In this document: piece after piece, positions 1-5,790 of the stretch
How positions within the stretch are numbered: the first letter of the stretch is position 1
How the letters are laid out: each line of letters starts with the position of its first letter
Assembly: GCA_023246275.1 (NCBI GenBank)
Contig: JAHFIS010000023.1
Span: forward strand, 1-8,508
Reading direction: 5' to 3'
From: Candidatus Uhrbacteria bacterium
GTDB lineage: Bacteria; Patescibacteriota; Patescibacteriia; UBA9934; GWF2-40-263
Length of the DNA: 8,508 nucleotides
The notes under the pieces: generated by a model
Database searches by the model: none
Told to the model about the DNA's origin: nothing
Seen by the model: the letters and a program-made list of their open reading frames with translations, nothing else
Made by a program: the position numbers and the translations under genes

Positions 1-106
1 CGAAGGACGCGACGACGGCCTTGATCTCGTCGCGCCCCTCGAACGCCACCATGAATTCCGCAACCTCCCGCGGAAGCTCAGAGAATTGCGTGAATTTCAC
101 GGGCAT
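1..106 (-). CDS. hypothetical protein, N-terminal fragment (runs off left edge)
   Basis: An ATG at 104-106 opens a frame that stays open for 35 codons to the window edge, starting MPVKFTQFSELPREVAEFMV. A stop codon (TAA) lies in the same frame two codons upstream, so this ATG is the first possible start. The residues are mixed charged and hydrophobic, as in a soluble protein, with no signal peptide or membrane segment in the visible part. It follows the TrbL/VirB6-like gene on the same strand after a 41-base gap and could be co-transcribed with it. I do not recognise the family. Only the N-terminus is present, so coding status rests on frame openness, GC-rich third positions and position. Confidence 0.55.
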   Translation of the reverse strand, partial: MPVKFTQFSELPREVAEFMVAFEGRDEIKAVVASF

Positions 107-129
107 ATGTTATCCAATGAACGAACGTT

Positions 130-135
130 ATTATG
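130..135 (-). promoter_or_regulatory. possible -10 box (CATAAT) upstream of the partial left-edge gene
   Basis: CATAAT on the minus strand matches 5 of 6 positions of the sigma-70 -10 consensus and would give a leader of roughly 17 bases. I see no good -35 at the expected distance, which lies inside the end of the upstream gene. This is weak. Confidence 0.2.
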
Positions 136-147
136 GTAGTGAGCTGA

Positions 148-2718
148 TTACGGACCTTGTCCTGGTCCAGGTGCAGGTGGAGTTGGTGCCTTATCTGCTG
201 GTGGCGTTCGGCCTGGTGCTGGTCTCTTTGGTGCTTGACTTGACTGCGCTGCCGGTTTCGAAGCGGATCGTGGCGCTGCCCCGGTAGGTTCTGCGGATGG
301 CGAACCAGGGATCGGCGCCGCAGGTGCTAAGCCTGGCATTCCAACGCCTCCCGAACCGCCCCTGCCCCCCTTTCCACCGTCTCCTCCGGCGCCGCCTGCT
401 CCGCCGACTCCTCCCGCGCCAGCTGCCCCTGCTTTTCCTTCCGCCCCAGCGGCCCCCGTCGCTCCTACCACTGGCGCCGATCCTTCCGCTGGCGTCCCTC
501 CTGCCGGTGCTCCAGCCGATGGTGTAGCCGATTCATTCGCTTTTGCCGCTCTCTGCTGCTCCGCCCATGTCGGTTGACTCTTTTGCTCGTTTTCGAGATC
601 CTCCGCCGCTTTTGTTTCTGCCGCCTCTTGCTCCGGCGTCCGTGTTGGGCGCGTCGAAGGCGATACGACCGGCGCCGACGCGACGGCTGGAACCGCGCTC
701 TTTGTCGGCGGCGGAGGAACAGGACCTAACTTATCTTCCAATATTTTCTTTTTCTCCTGTCCGCGCCAACCATTATGGGCGGCCTCTAGTTCGTTGTAAT
801 ACGTGTAGGTTTCGTTGCCATCCTTGTCCTTCTGCGTAGACTTGACCCGATCTGTCTGAATCGTAGCCGCCTTTGCCCTAAAATCCTCACTATTAAACGA
901 AGCGGCGTCAACCTCGCCAATGTTTTCCTTGCTAATTTTTTCAATATTTTCCTTTACTTGGGCCTCAGTGCCAAGATCGGGACGTGTCCTATTAATTTCC
1001 TTCAGGGACTTTTTCGCTTCCGAACCTGCCGGAGCAGCTTTCATCATTGGCTCGAACATCTCTTGCAGCTTGGCAAAGCTTCCATTTGCTTCCATCGCCT
1101 TTCGTTTTTCCTTATCTTTAACTGCGTCTTGGTAGACGGCCATCGCTTTATTCTTTTCCGTGTCCAGCATTGGCAATTTTCCTCTACCAGCTATATTTTT
1201 TAGATAATCCATCTGTGTTTGCTGATCTCCCTCCACGAGCCCCTTTGCGGCCTCCTTTCCTTGTTTCTCGCTTGACTTATCTACCTTACCGGCCATCCCA
1301 CCAAGTTTTTCCTGTGCCCAGCCTGAAACAATCGGGATGTTCATTCCCCCAACCGCATTGGAGGTGCTGCGCAACGCACTTGCCACACCTCCCTTAATCC
1401 CTGTTTTCTCCATGGCTTCATTCGCCACAAACCCACCCATGGCCAAACCAGCAGCCTTCGTCTTGCCACCGACATATCTCATCGCGCTTCCGCCCAGCGC
1501 CGACTTATCCCCTTGGACCGCGCGGGTAATAAACCCTCCGCCCTTCATCTGGCCCAATGCCTTGTCAAATCCTCCGGGTTTCTTTGCGTGCGCGCACACC
1601 TTTTGGGCGGCATCCAAACCAGCCATCAGGAGGGCGATGCCAATGACGAAGCTGGCGAGGTGGTTGAGCTCGAAGATTTGGGAGATGCCGCCCGTCGCGT
1701 TCGTGTTGGCGCCAAGGCCGGCGGCGGAGAGGCCCGGGTCGTCGGCGGCGATGGAGCCGGCTCCGGCGACGGCGAGGGTGAGCCAGAGGAAGAAGGTGAG
1801 GACCGGGCCGACGGCGCAGTAGCAGACGAAGCTGGACATCCATTCGCCGAACGTCCCCTTTACCATGTCGATCGGGACGACCTTCGTGAACCAGGCGAGC
1901 GGGGCCATGACGATGAGGATCCAGAGCATGACGACGCGGTACACGAGCACGATGAGGAGCATGAGGACGATGGAGAGCACCCAGAGCATCATGAAGAGTC
2001 CTGTGGCGGCGGCGGCGAACAGGTCGAAGGAAACGACGGTGGTTCCGACGTTCTTTGACGGCGACATCATGGGGGTGAGGCCGAGGAGCTGGATGAAGTT
2101 CCCTCCCGCGATGTCCTTGAGGGCGTTCGCGAAGGTGAGCATGATGACCTGCGAGAAGTCGATCATGAGGCCGCAAAGCGTCTTCGAGAAGTTGATGACG
2201 ATCGCCATGACCATGAGCGCGGGGACCTGCTGCTTCCACTTGAAGCTGTCCACCCCGAAGATGGTCCCCATCGCGATGACGATGAGGACGACGACGAAGA
2301 ACATGTTGACGACGTCGCGGACGATGGCCCAGCCCGCGCCGACGACGAGGGAGCTCGTGAACCCCTGGTAGCCCATGACGGGAATGATGACGCTGAGGGC
2401 GGCGATGATGAAGTTCCCGACGACGCCGGACCCCCAGGTCGCAAGGCCGGCAAGCTTCGAGAGGGCGGCGTCCGCCCAGGGGAGGCTCGTAGTCTGGGGT
2501 GCGGTGGAGGAGTTGGTTGAGGAATTGGTGGCGGAGTTGGTGGTGGTGGTGGTGGTGGAGGTGCAGCCAGCAGGCGTGTCATTCCCATTGGTATCCGTTC
2601 CGGTGCATGGCGCTGCAAAAATTAAACGGGTCGGAACGCAGAGCGTCGCAAGCATGACGGCCGCGACGAGGAACGACTTGAGGATTTGGGAGAAATTGAA
2701 GAAAGAAGGCCGGTGCAT
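148..2718 (-). CDS. TrbL/VirB6-like polytopic membrane protein with collagen-like tail
   Basis: The 856-residue protein starts with a signal-type hydrophobic segment (about 11-36) and then a Thr/Ser/Asn-rich linker (53-79). A block of about seven membrane segments follows (near 98-115, 134-152, 166-185, 230-260, 262-278, 297-321 and 352-370). This layout, with its Gly/Ala-rich end (AHAKKPGG then many Gly-rich loops), is typical of TrbL/VirB6 inner-membrane channel subunits of type IV secretion and conjugation systems. From about 375 onward it is soluble: a Gly/Ala/Lys region, a charged helical region (480-665), a Pro/Ala-rich region and 14 Gly-X-Y triplets (752-793) before a Pro-rich C-terminus. 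No VirB4, VirB8 or other T4SS gene is visible, so the assignment rests on topology alone. The start is an ATG nine bases after a strong -10 box, with no Shine-Dalgarno sequence. The tail is richer in A+T than the membrane half. Confidence 0.7.
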   Translation of the reverse strand: MHRPSFFNFSQILKSFLVAAVMLATLCVPTRLIFAAPCTGTDTNGNDTPAGCTSTTTTTTNSATNSSTNSSTAPQTTSLPWADAALSKLAGLATWGSGVVGNFIIAALSVIIPVMGYQGFTSSLVVGAGWAIVRDVVNMFFVVVLIVIAMGTIFGVDSFKWKQQVPALMVMAIVINFSKTLCGLMIDFSQVIMLTFANALKDIAGGNFIQLLGLTPMMSPSKNVGTTVVSFDLFAAAATGLFMMLWVLSIVLMLLIVLVYRVVMLWILIVMAPLAWFTKVVPIDMVKGTFGEWMSSFVCYCAVGPVLTFFLWLTLAVAGAGSIAADDPGLSAAGLGANTNATGGISQIFELNHLASFVIGIALLMAGLDAAQKVCAHAKKPGGFDKALGQMKGGGFITRAVQGDKSALGGSAMRYVGGKTKAAGLAMGGFVANEAMEKTGIKGGVASALRSTSNAVGGMNIPIVSGWAQEKLGGMAGKVDKSSEKQGKEAAKGLVEGDQQTQMDYLKNIAGRGKLPMLDTEKNKAMAVYQDAVKDKEKRKAMEANGSFAKLQEMFEPMMKAAPAGSEAKKSLKEINRTRPDLGTEAQVKENIEKISKENIGEVDAASFNSEDFRAKAATIQTDRVKSTQKDKDGNETYTYYNELEAAHNGWRGQEKKKILEDKLGPVPPPPTKSAVPAVASAPVVSPSTRPTRTPEQEAAETKAAEDLENEQKSQPTWAEQQRAAKANESATPSAGAPAGGTPAEGSAPVVGATGAAGAEGKAGAAGAGGVGGAGGAGGDGGKGGRGGSGGVGMPGLAPAAPIPGSPSAEPTGAAPRSASKPAAQSSQAPKRPAPGRTPPADKAPTPPAPGPGQGP
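340..465 (-). repeat. collagen-like Gly-X-Y coding repeat
   Basis: Residues 752-793 of the TrbL-like protein are 14 uninterrupted triplets with Gly in the first position, later often G-x-G (for example GAGGAGGDGGKGG). Collagen-like triple helices need this periodicity. The lack of Pro in most triplets could instead give a flexible Gly-rich linker. The tract is repetitive at DNA level and prone to length variation. Confidence 0.8.
2539..2556 (-). repeat. (GGT)6 microsatellite encoding six threonines
   Basis: Six perfect GGT units on the plus strand are read as ACC codons for Thr55-60 in the extracytoplasmic Thr/Ser/Asn-rich linker after the signal segment. Trinucleotide slippage would keep the frame and change only linker length. 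Confidence 0.8.
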
Positions 2719-2727
2719 AGTGGGGAC

Positions 2728-2757
2728 AGTATACCATGCGAGAGGCGGGGTTGCGAA
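2728..2757 (-). promoter_or_regulatory. promoter of the TrbL-like gene, probably leaderless
   Basis: On the minus strand, TTCGCA (2752-2757, 4 of 6 to the -35 consensus), an 18-base spacer and TATACT (2728-2733, a strong -10) precede the ATG at 2718 by only nine bases. Transcription would begin about three bases before the start codon. The -35 lies inside the left inverted-repeat arm of the GxxExxY cassette, so insertion of the cassette would have replaced the upstream part of this promoter. Confidence 0.6.
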
Positions 2758-2805
2758 TAACGAATTTGTTACTTATTACACATATGCAACGGATTGCTAC
2801 GAATG
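2745..2805 (+). repeat. left arm of 61-bp inverted repeat
   Basis: Read on the plus strand this matches the minus strand of 3210-3270 at 59 of 61 positions (differences at 2751 and 2797). It contains an inverted copy of the upstream region, ATG and first seven codons of the GxxExxY gene (reading MQRIATN) and stops at the base next to that gene's stop codon. Confidence 0.95.
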
Positions 2806-3231
2806 TTACGTATTCGCACGGAAGGGACGGAGGATGCGACGGGTGACTACAGTGTCGGCGTCGAAGCGGACGAGAATTCCCAGTGGGAGATTTTTCTGGA
2901 TGAGGTATTGCGTAACCTGGTCAAAATCTGACTTTCGAAAATGGCTGCCCGCCTTGAGTTCCAGGATGATTTGTTCGTTTACGAGAAAATCCAAAATATA
3001 TCTGCCAATTATCGATCCGTCGCAAACCAACGGTACGTGAACCTGTTCCTTAAACTTAATTCCACGCTTGCCCAAATAAACCGCCACGGCCTTCTGGTAA
3101 TACTTTTCTCTCTGTCCTCCTCCGATCTCGTTATGAGCATCAAAACAAGCTCCAACAACCTGATAGCTCAACTCCGGCAACACCAATTTCCCCAACCCAC
3201 GAATCCCATCATTCGTAACAATCCGTTGCAT
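2806..3231 (-). CDS. GxxExxY family protein (PD-(D/E)XK-like)
   Basis: The 141-residue protein carries the motif that names this family: GQREKYY at residues 39-45 (G39, E42, Y45). The expected nuclease-fold signature follows, with Asp81 in RYILDFLV and E91-L92-K93 in IILELKA, and a conserved-looking Gln105. The family (GxxExxY, PDDEXK_3-type fold) is small and mostly uncharacterised; nuclease activity is predicted from the fold, not established. The ATG at 3229-3231 gives the usual family length. A longer in-frame extension upstream would run back through the lipoprotein terminator and is unlikely. No Shine-Dalgarno sequence is visible. The gene lies exactly inside a pair of long inverted repeats: its first seven codons are in the right arm and its TAA abuts the left arm. 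This argues that gene and repeats moved as one cassette. Confidence 0.85.
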   Translation of the reverse strand: MQRIVTNDGIRGLGKLVLPELSYQVVGACFDAHNEIGGGQREKYYQKAVAVYLGKRGIKFKEQVHVPLVCDGSIIGRYILDFLVNEQIILELKAGSHFRKSDFDQVTQYLIQKNLPLGILVRFDADTVVTRRILRPFRANT

Positions 3232-3270
3232 ATGTGTAATAAGTAACAAATTCGTTATTCGCACCCCCGC
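3210..3270 (-). repeat. right arm of 61-bp inverted repeat
   Basis: This arm contains the 5' region of the GxxExxY gene: the upstream sequence, the start codon and codons 1-7. It pairs with 2745-2805 at 59 of 61 positions. Outside both arms the sequence ATGCG recurs a few bases further out (2736-2740 and 3277-3281), so the homology may once have extended beyond the clean match. Confidence 0.95.
3236..3264 (-). promoter_or_regulatory. possible promoter of the GxxExxY gene
   Basis: GTGCGA (3259-3264), 17 bases, then TATTAC (3236-3241, 4 of 6 to the -10 consensus) ends four bases before the ATG, which would give a leaderless mRNA. The -35 is poor (3 of 6). The inverted copy on the plus strand (2751-2779) reads TTGCGA-17-TATTAC and is slightly better. 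Confidence 0.3.
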
Positions 3271-3283
3271 TAACCCCGCATAG

Positions 3284-3314
3284 AAAAAGAGCCCGGGCCA
3301 CGAGGGACCTGGGC
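3284..3314 (-). terminator. intrinsic terminator after the lipoprotein gene
   Basis: In minus-strand RNA the arms GCCCAGGTCC and GGCCCGGGC fold with one A-C mismatch and one bulged base around a CTCGT loop (stem 3291-3314). A U run (3284-3288) follows almost directly. It starts 12 bases past the lipoprotein stop codon. Confidence 0.75.
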
Positions 3315-3326
3315 CAGTCAAGAAAC

Positions 3327-5306
3327 CTACGCGCCGTCCCCGTTCGGAAACAGACCGCTCGTCGTCTTCGTGAACCCCACCAGGTAGTCCCACCCGCCCT
3401 GGCTCACGCAGTAGTCCCCCGCCGACGCATCCGAGCCGTCCGTGCAGAAGTCGTAGTTGTCCCACCAGTCGCCGACGTCGAGGTAGCTCGTCGCGGCGCT
3501 GCCGTCGGACTGGATCGACGAGACGAGCGTGAGCTCGTAGTCGTCGTAGACCCAGGAGCTCGTGTCGAGGCAGACGTAGCCGGTGGCCACGTCGTCGGGG
3601 CTCGCGAGCAGGGACGCCTGGAGCGTCCAGTCGAGGGTACCCCCGTAGCCGACCGCGTAGGCGTCGGCGTTGTCGTAGGGGGTGCGGAAGCCCGTCGTGG
3701 AGAAGCAGACGAACGGGTCGTCGAGATAGACGTAGGCCGCCGTGTCCGAGGTATCGACCTCGGATCCTGAGCTCGTCGACGTGTCGGCGGCGGTGTCCTC
3801 CTCCGCCGGGGGTTCGGATGAAGAGTCGCCGGTTCCCGTGTCGGAATCGGACGAGTCGGTCTCATTCGACCCGGTATCGTCGACGGGATCCGTCTCCGTC
3901 GAGCCGCCCGTGTCGATCTCCTCCCCGCCCGCCTCGGCGCCGGAGCCGAGGTCGAGGCCGCCGCCGCAGGTCGTGACCGCCTCGGCGTCGAGGCACCAGA
4001 CGCCGGCCGAGCAGGAGCCCACGCCGTCGTTCCCCATGACGGACGACACTTCCCCGTCCGAGACGGTGAGGATCGCGCGGTTGGCGTACCCCATCAGGAG
4101 GTACGCGTCCCAGTCCTTCACGGGGAGCGCGATGCCGTCGGAGACGACGTAGACGTCGGATGCGCTTTCCTCCTTCACGATGGCGCCGTCGCGGAACGGG
4201 GCGGTCCCGGACCGCGTGGCGTAGCGGTCGAGCTCGGACTGCGAGATGGTCTCGTCCATTCCGAGGTCGCCCGAGAGCCCCCACGACGACAACACGTCCT
4301 GCTCGTCGCCGTTCGGAAGGCGCTGCTTCCAGCTCGACCCGTCGGTGTCGGAGACGACCAGCCAGGCGTTGCCGTCCTCGCCGTACCCCGCCGCGACGGA
4401 TCCCGAGGACGAGATCTCGTCGCCGGTTCCGAGGCATGCGAGCTCCTCGTCGGAGATGAGCGCGACGTCGTCGAAGTCCAGGCCGTAGCTCCAGAACGTC
4501 GCCTCGTCGGAAACGTGCCGCGCCTTCCCGTCCTCCACGAGGTAGACGCTGGGGTCGCTCGGGACCTTCACGAGCGTGCCGTCGGGGTGCCACTGCGGCA
4601 CCGGGAGGGCCGACTCGTAGACGTGGCCGTCGGACGTGCCGCAGACGAAGTCTTCCGCGTCGACGGCGCCGAGGACGGAGCCGTCGACGTTCGTGTCCCG
4701 CGTGTAGAAGCTGTCGTCGACCGACGTGCCGTCCTGCGCCATCTCCGACGCGTCGCCCTCCATGAGGCCGACGTGCGAGTGGTCGCCCGAGCAGGCCCCG
4801 GTGCAGCCGTCGTACGCGAGAAGCGTTCCCGCCGCGACCTCCTGGCCGTCCGTGACGAAGATCTGCGAGTTGTGGCCGAGCACGACGTAGGTGCCGTTCC
4901 CCAGGTCGACGTTGACCGCGTAGCCGAAGTTCGACGTGGCGCTTTCCTCGTGGACGTAGGCGACGCCGGAGACGGGCGAGTAGATCTCGACGTCGGAGTC
5001 GTTCGGCGTGTCGTAGTCGACGCCGTACTGCGTGGAGTCGTACGTGTGGCTGTACGACCCGTTCGTCCCTTGCGTGCAGCGCCAGCTCGTGCCGGCCGCG
5101 AAGGGCAGCTGGATCACGGTGGCGTCTCCGCCGCCCTGGTTCTCATCCGACGACGAGCCGGAATCGTCCGCGGTCCCGTCGCAGGCATGGATGCCCCACC
5201 CGGGGTTGCACGGATCGACCGCGCATCCCGCGAGCGCGAGAAGCGAGACGCAGACGGAGAGGAGAACGCCCGCGTAGAACGCGGCGAAGAAACGATCGGA
5301 ACGCAT
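3327..5306 (-). CDS. LytM/M23-like lipoprotein with repeat modules
   Basis: The 659-residue protein has a lipoprotein signal peptide: a hydrophobic stretch 5-27 and lipobox LAGC with Cys28. It is therefore exported and lipid-anchored. Residues 65-205 resemble a LytM/M23 peptidase core: QYGVDYD at 93-99, GH at 144-145 and DHSH with His176 and His178. M23 enzymes bind zinc through H-x(3)-D and H-x-H; here Gln93 sits where the first His is expected, so the domain may not be catalytic. Three related modules (about 242-298, 309-366 and 373-425) follow, then a Cys-rich patch, an acidic Ser/Thr/Asp/Glu linker (460-523) and an aromatic C-terminal domain (524-659) I do not recognise. The start is ATG at 5304-5306, with AGGTG five bases upstream and the signal peptide immediately after. 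A TTG start upstream would put extra polar residues before the signal peptide. Confidence 0.8.
   Translation of the reverse strand: MRSDRFFAAFYAGVLLSVCVSLLALAGCAVDPCNPGWGIHACDGTADDSGSSSDENQGGGDATVIQLPFAAGTSWRCTQGTNGSYSHTYDSTQYGVDYDTPNDSDVEIYSPVSGVAYVHEESATSNFGYAVNVDLGNGTYVVLGHNSQIFVTDGQEVAAGTLLAYDGCTGACSGDHSHVGLMEGDASEMAQDGTSVDDSFYTRDTNVDGSVLGAVDAEDFVCGTSDGHVYESALPVPQWHPDGTLVKVPSDPSVYLVEDGKARHVSDEATFWSYGLDFDDVALISDEELACLGTGDEISSSGSVAAGYGEDGNAWLVVSDTDGSSWKQRLPNGDEQDVLSSWGLSGDLGMDETISQSELDRYATRSGTAPFRDGAIVKEESASDVYVVSDGIALPVKDWDAYLLMGYANRAILTVSDGEVSSVMGNDGVGSCSAGVWCLDAEAVTTCGGGLDLGSGAEAGGEEIDTGGSTETDPVDDTGSNETDSSDSDTGTGDSSSEPPAEEDTAADTSTSSGSEVDTSDTAAYVYLDDPFVCFSTTGFRTPYDNADAYAVGYGGTLDWTLQASLLASPDDVATGYVCLDTSSWVYDDYELTLVSSIQSDGSAATSYLDVGDWWDNYDFCTDGSDASAGDYCVSQGGWDYLVGFTKTTSGLFPNGDGA
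3738..3929 (-). repeat. low-complexity acidic linker coding region
   Basis: Residues 460-523 of the lipoprotein consist almost wholly of Asp, Glu, Ser, Thr and Gly, with recurring DTG and STS/SSS patterns. It is probably a disordered spacer that separates the module region from the C-terminal domain outside the membrane. Confidence 0.75.
4032..4583 (-). repeat. three tandem modules of about 55 residues in the lipoprotein
   Basis: Residues 242-298, 309-366 and 373-425 share a pattern: a start like DGTLVK or DGAIVK, a VYLVEDGKARHV or VYVVSDGIALPV strand pair, an aromatic/Leu segment (FWSYGLDF, SSWGLSGDL, AYLLMGYA), and an acidic Ser-Asp/Glu end. Module 2 is the most divergent. I associate such modules with exported proteins of Patescibacteria; their ligand is unknown to me. 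Confidence 0.6.
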
Positions 5307-5419
5307 GATTGCACCTGCTGACGTGTGATGAGCCGTTCGAAAGAGCCGATGACCGGAATTGGTCAACCGTCTCGCGAGAACGGTTCACGAATTCCTCCCT
5401 GCTCATCGACCACCCCCGA

Positions 5420-5442
5420 CCCCTCCTCCCTATGAGGAGGGG
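5420..5442. repeat. GC-rich hairpin, resembles a dispersed intergenic repeat
   Basis: CCCCTCCTC (5420-5428) and GAGGAGGGG (5434-5442) form a perfect 9-bp stem around a CCTAT loop. With the preceding CACCCCCGA it resembles a CCCCTCCTC-loop-GAGGAGGGG type of sequence that I recall as a dispersed repeat in several bacterial genomes. No second copy lies in this window. Confidence 0.6.
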
Positions 5443-5453
5443 AGACACCGTGT

Positions 5454-5486
5454 GGGCGGCGGGCAAATCCCCGTAAGCCGCCGCCC
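5454..5486. repeat. second GC-rich hairpin in the lipoprotein leader
   Basis: GGGCGGCGG (5454-5462) and CCGCCGCCC (5478-5486) form a perfect 9-bp stem with a 15-base loop. It lies 11 bases from the preceding hairpin, so the two probably belong to one structured unit. Neither is followed by a U run on either strand, so they are not simple terminators. Confidence 0.6.
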
Positions 5487-5627
5487 CCTTCTCCTTCTCA
5501 ATCGCTCCCCGCCTCGTGCCCCGCGTGGCCGGATCGCCGGACGTCATCCCGTTGCGCTCGCAGTCCGTTTCGACTCGCGCCAGGCAGCTGCCGCTTCGGC
5601 GACCTCGTTGCTGTGCGATCTGATTTC

Positions 5628-5656
5628 AGAATGTCATGGAAACAAGCGACTGTCAA
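5628..5656 (-). promoter_or_regulatory. promoter, TTGACA-17-CATTCT, toward the lipoprotein gene
   Basis: On the minus strand a perfect -35 (TTGACA, 5651-5656), a 17-base spacer and CATTCT (5628-5633, 3 of 6) form a sigma-70-like promoter. It is preceded by an A+T-rich stretch that could act as an UP element. The start site would be near 5621, about 315 bases before the lipoprotein ATG. Confidence 0.5.
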
Positions 5657-5665
5657 TCATTTTTA

Positions 5666-5679
5666 GGCTAATATTAGCC
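5666..5679. promoter_or_regulatory. perfect 14-bp palindrome, operator-like
   Basis: GGCTAATATTAGCC is a perfect 14-bp palindrome that ends nine bases upstream of the TTGACA box. The size and position fit a dimeric regulator site, probably an activator if functional. No regulator gene is visible in the window. Confidence 0.45.
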
Positions 5680-5688
5680 AATATTTTT

Positions 5689-5709
5689 GTCCTGTTTTTC
5701 TGACAGGAC
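5689..5709. repeat. hairpin between the serS terminator and the downstream promoter
   Basis: GTCCTGT (5689-5695) and ACAGGAC (5703-5709) form a 7-bp stem with a 7-base loop. On the minus strand A rather than T residues follow, and on the plus strand no T run follows, so it does not look like a terminator in either direction. Confidence 0.5.
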
Positions 5710-5713
5710 AATC

Positions 5714-5739
5714 GAAAACACGCAGAATTCCCGCGTGTT
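5714..5739 (-). terminator. intrinsic terminator after serS
   Basis: In minus-strand RNA AACACGC (from 5733-5739) pairs with GCGUGUU (from 5717-5723) around a 9-base loop that can add a G-U and a G-C pair. The stem runs into a UUUU (5715-5718). It lies about 50 bases past the serS stop codon. Confidence 0.65.
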
Positions 5740-5790
5740 CGCTCGTCAATTCATTGTCGCGTCCGCTCGGACAACCGGATGTGGGTAACG

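Larger units (their letters stand above)
2745..3270. mobile_element. putative 526-bp inverted-repeat cassette carrying a GxxExxY gene
   Basis: Two 61-bp near-identical inverted arms enclose one small gene with nothing else inside. The unit lies in the short space between the lipoprotein terminator (3284-3314) and the -10 box of the TrbL-like gene. I see no transposase and no clear target-site duplication in the flanking ten bases. The architecture (base-pairing ends around one small ORF) recalls non-autonomous transposable elements and rRNA intervening sequences. Mobility is an inference from structure only. Confidence 0.5.
5307..5790. other. 484-base intergenic region, structured, no convincing gene
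   Basis: No tRNA or convincing protein gene is seen here. From the serS end it holds the serS terminator, a second hairpin, a 14-bp palindrome, a TTGACA promoter pointing to the lipoprotein gene, and two GC-rich hairpins. If that promoter serves the lipoprotein gene, the mRNA has an untranslated leader of about 315 bases. A 134-codon Arg-rich frame (5143-5547) crosses the hairpins and overlaps the lipoprotein start; I reject it as a gene. Confidence 0.7.

Noticed and set aside
1513..2371. Long frames on both strands within the TrbL-like gene (181, 168 and 224 codons)
   Set aside because: They are shadows of a GC-rich gene, highly skewed in composition (Arg/His or Glu/Asp runs) with no domain.
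2941..3246. Plus-strand frame opposite the GxxExxY gene
   Set aside because: It has no motif; the minus-strand protein carries the family motif and nuclease-fold residues.
2735..3280. Target-site duplication around the inverted-repeat cassette
   Set aside because: The ten bases outside each arm do not match as a direct repeat; only a short ATGCG recurs, and in inverted orientation.
3232..3465. N-terminal extension of the GxxExxY protein
   Set aside because: The extension would translate the lipoprotein terminator and overlap its coding end; the family length fits the ATG at 3231.
4515..5321. 268-codon plus-strand frame opposite the lipoprotein gene
   Set aside because: It is a GC-rich antisense frame of mostly Arg, Val, Asp and Ala with no features; the minus-strand frame has a signal peptide and domains.
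5143..5547. 134-codon minus-strand frame overlapping the start of the lipoprotein gene
   Set aside because: It is Arg-rich, runs through two hairpins and overlaps the signal peptide coding region in another frame; it has no recognisable domain.
5689..5709. GTCCTGT/ACAGGAC hairpin as a terminator
   Set aside because: No T run follows the stem in either direction.
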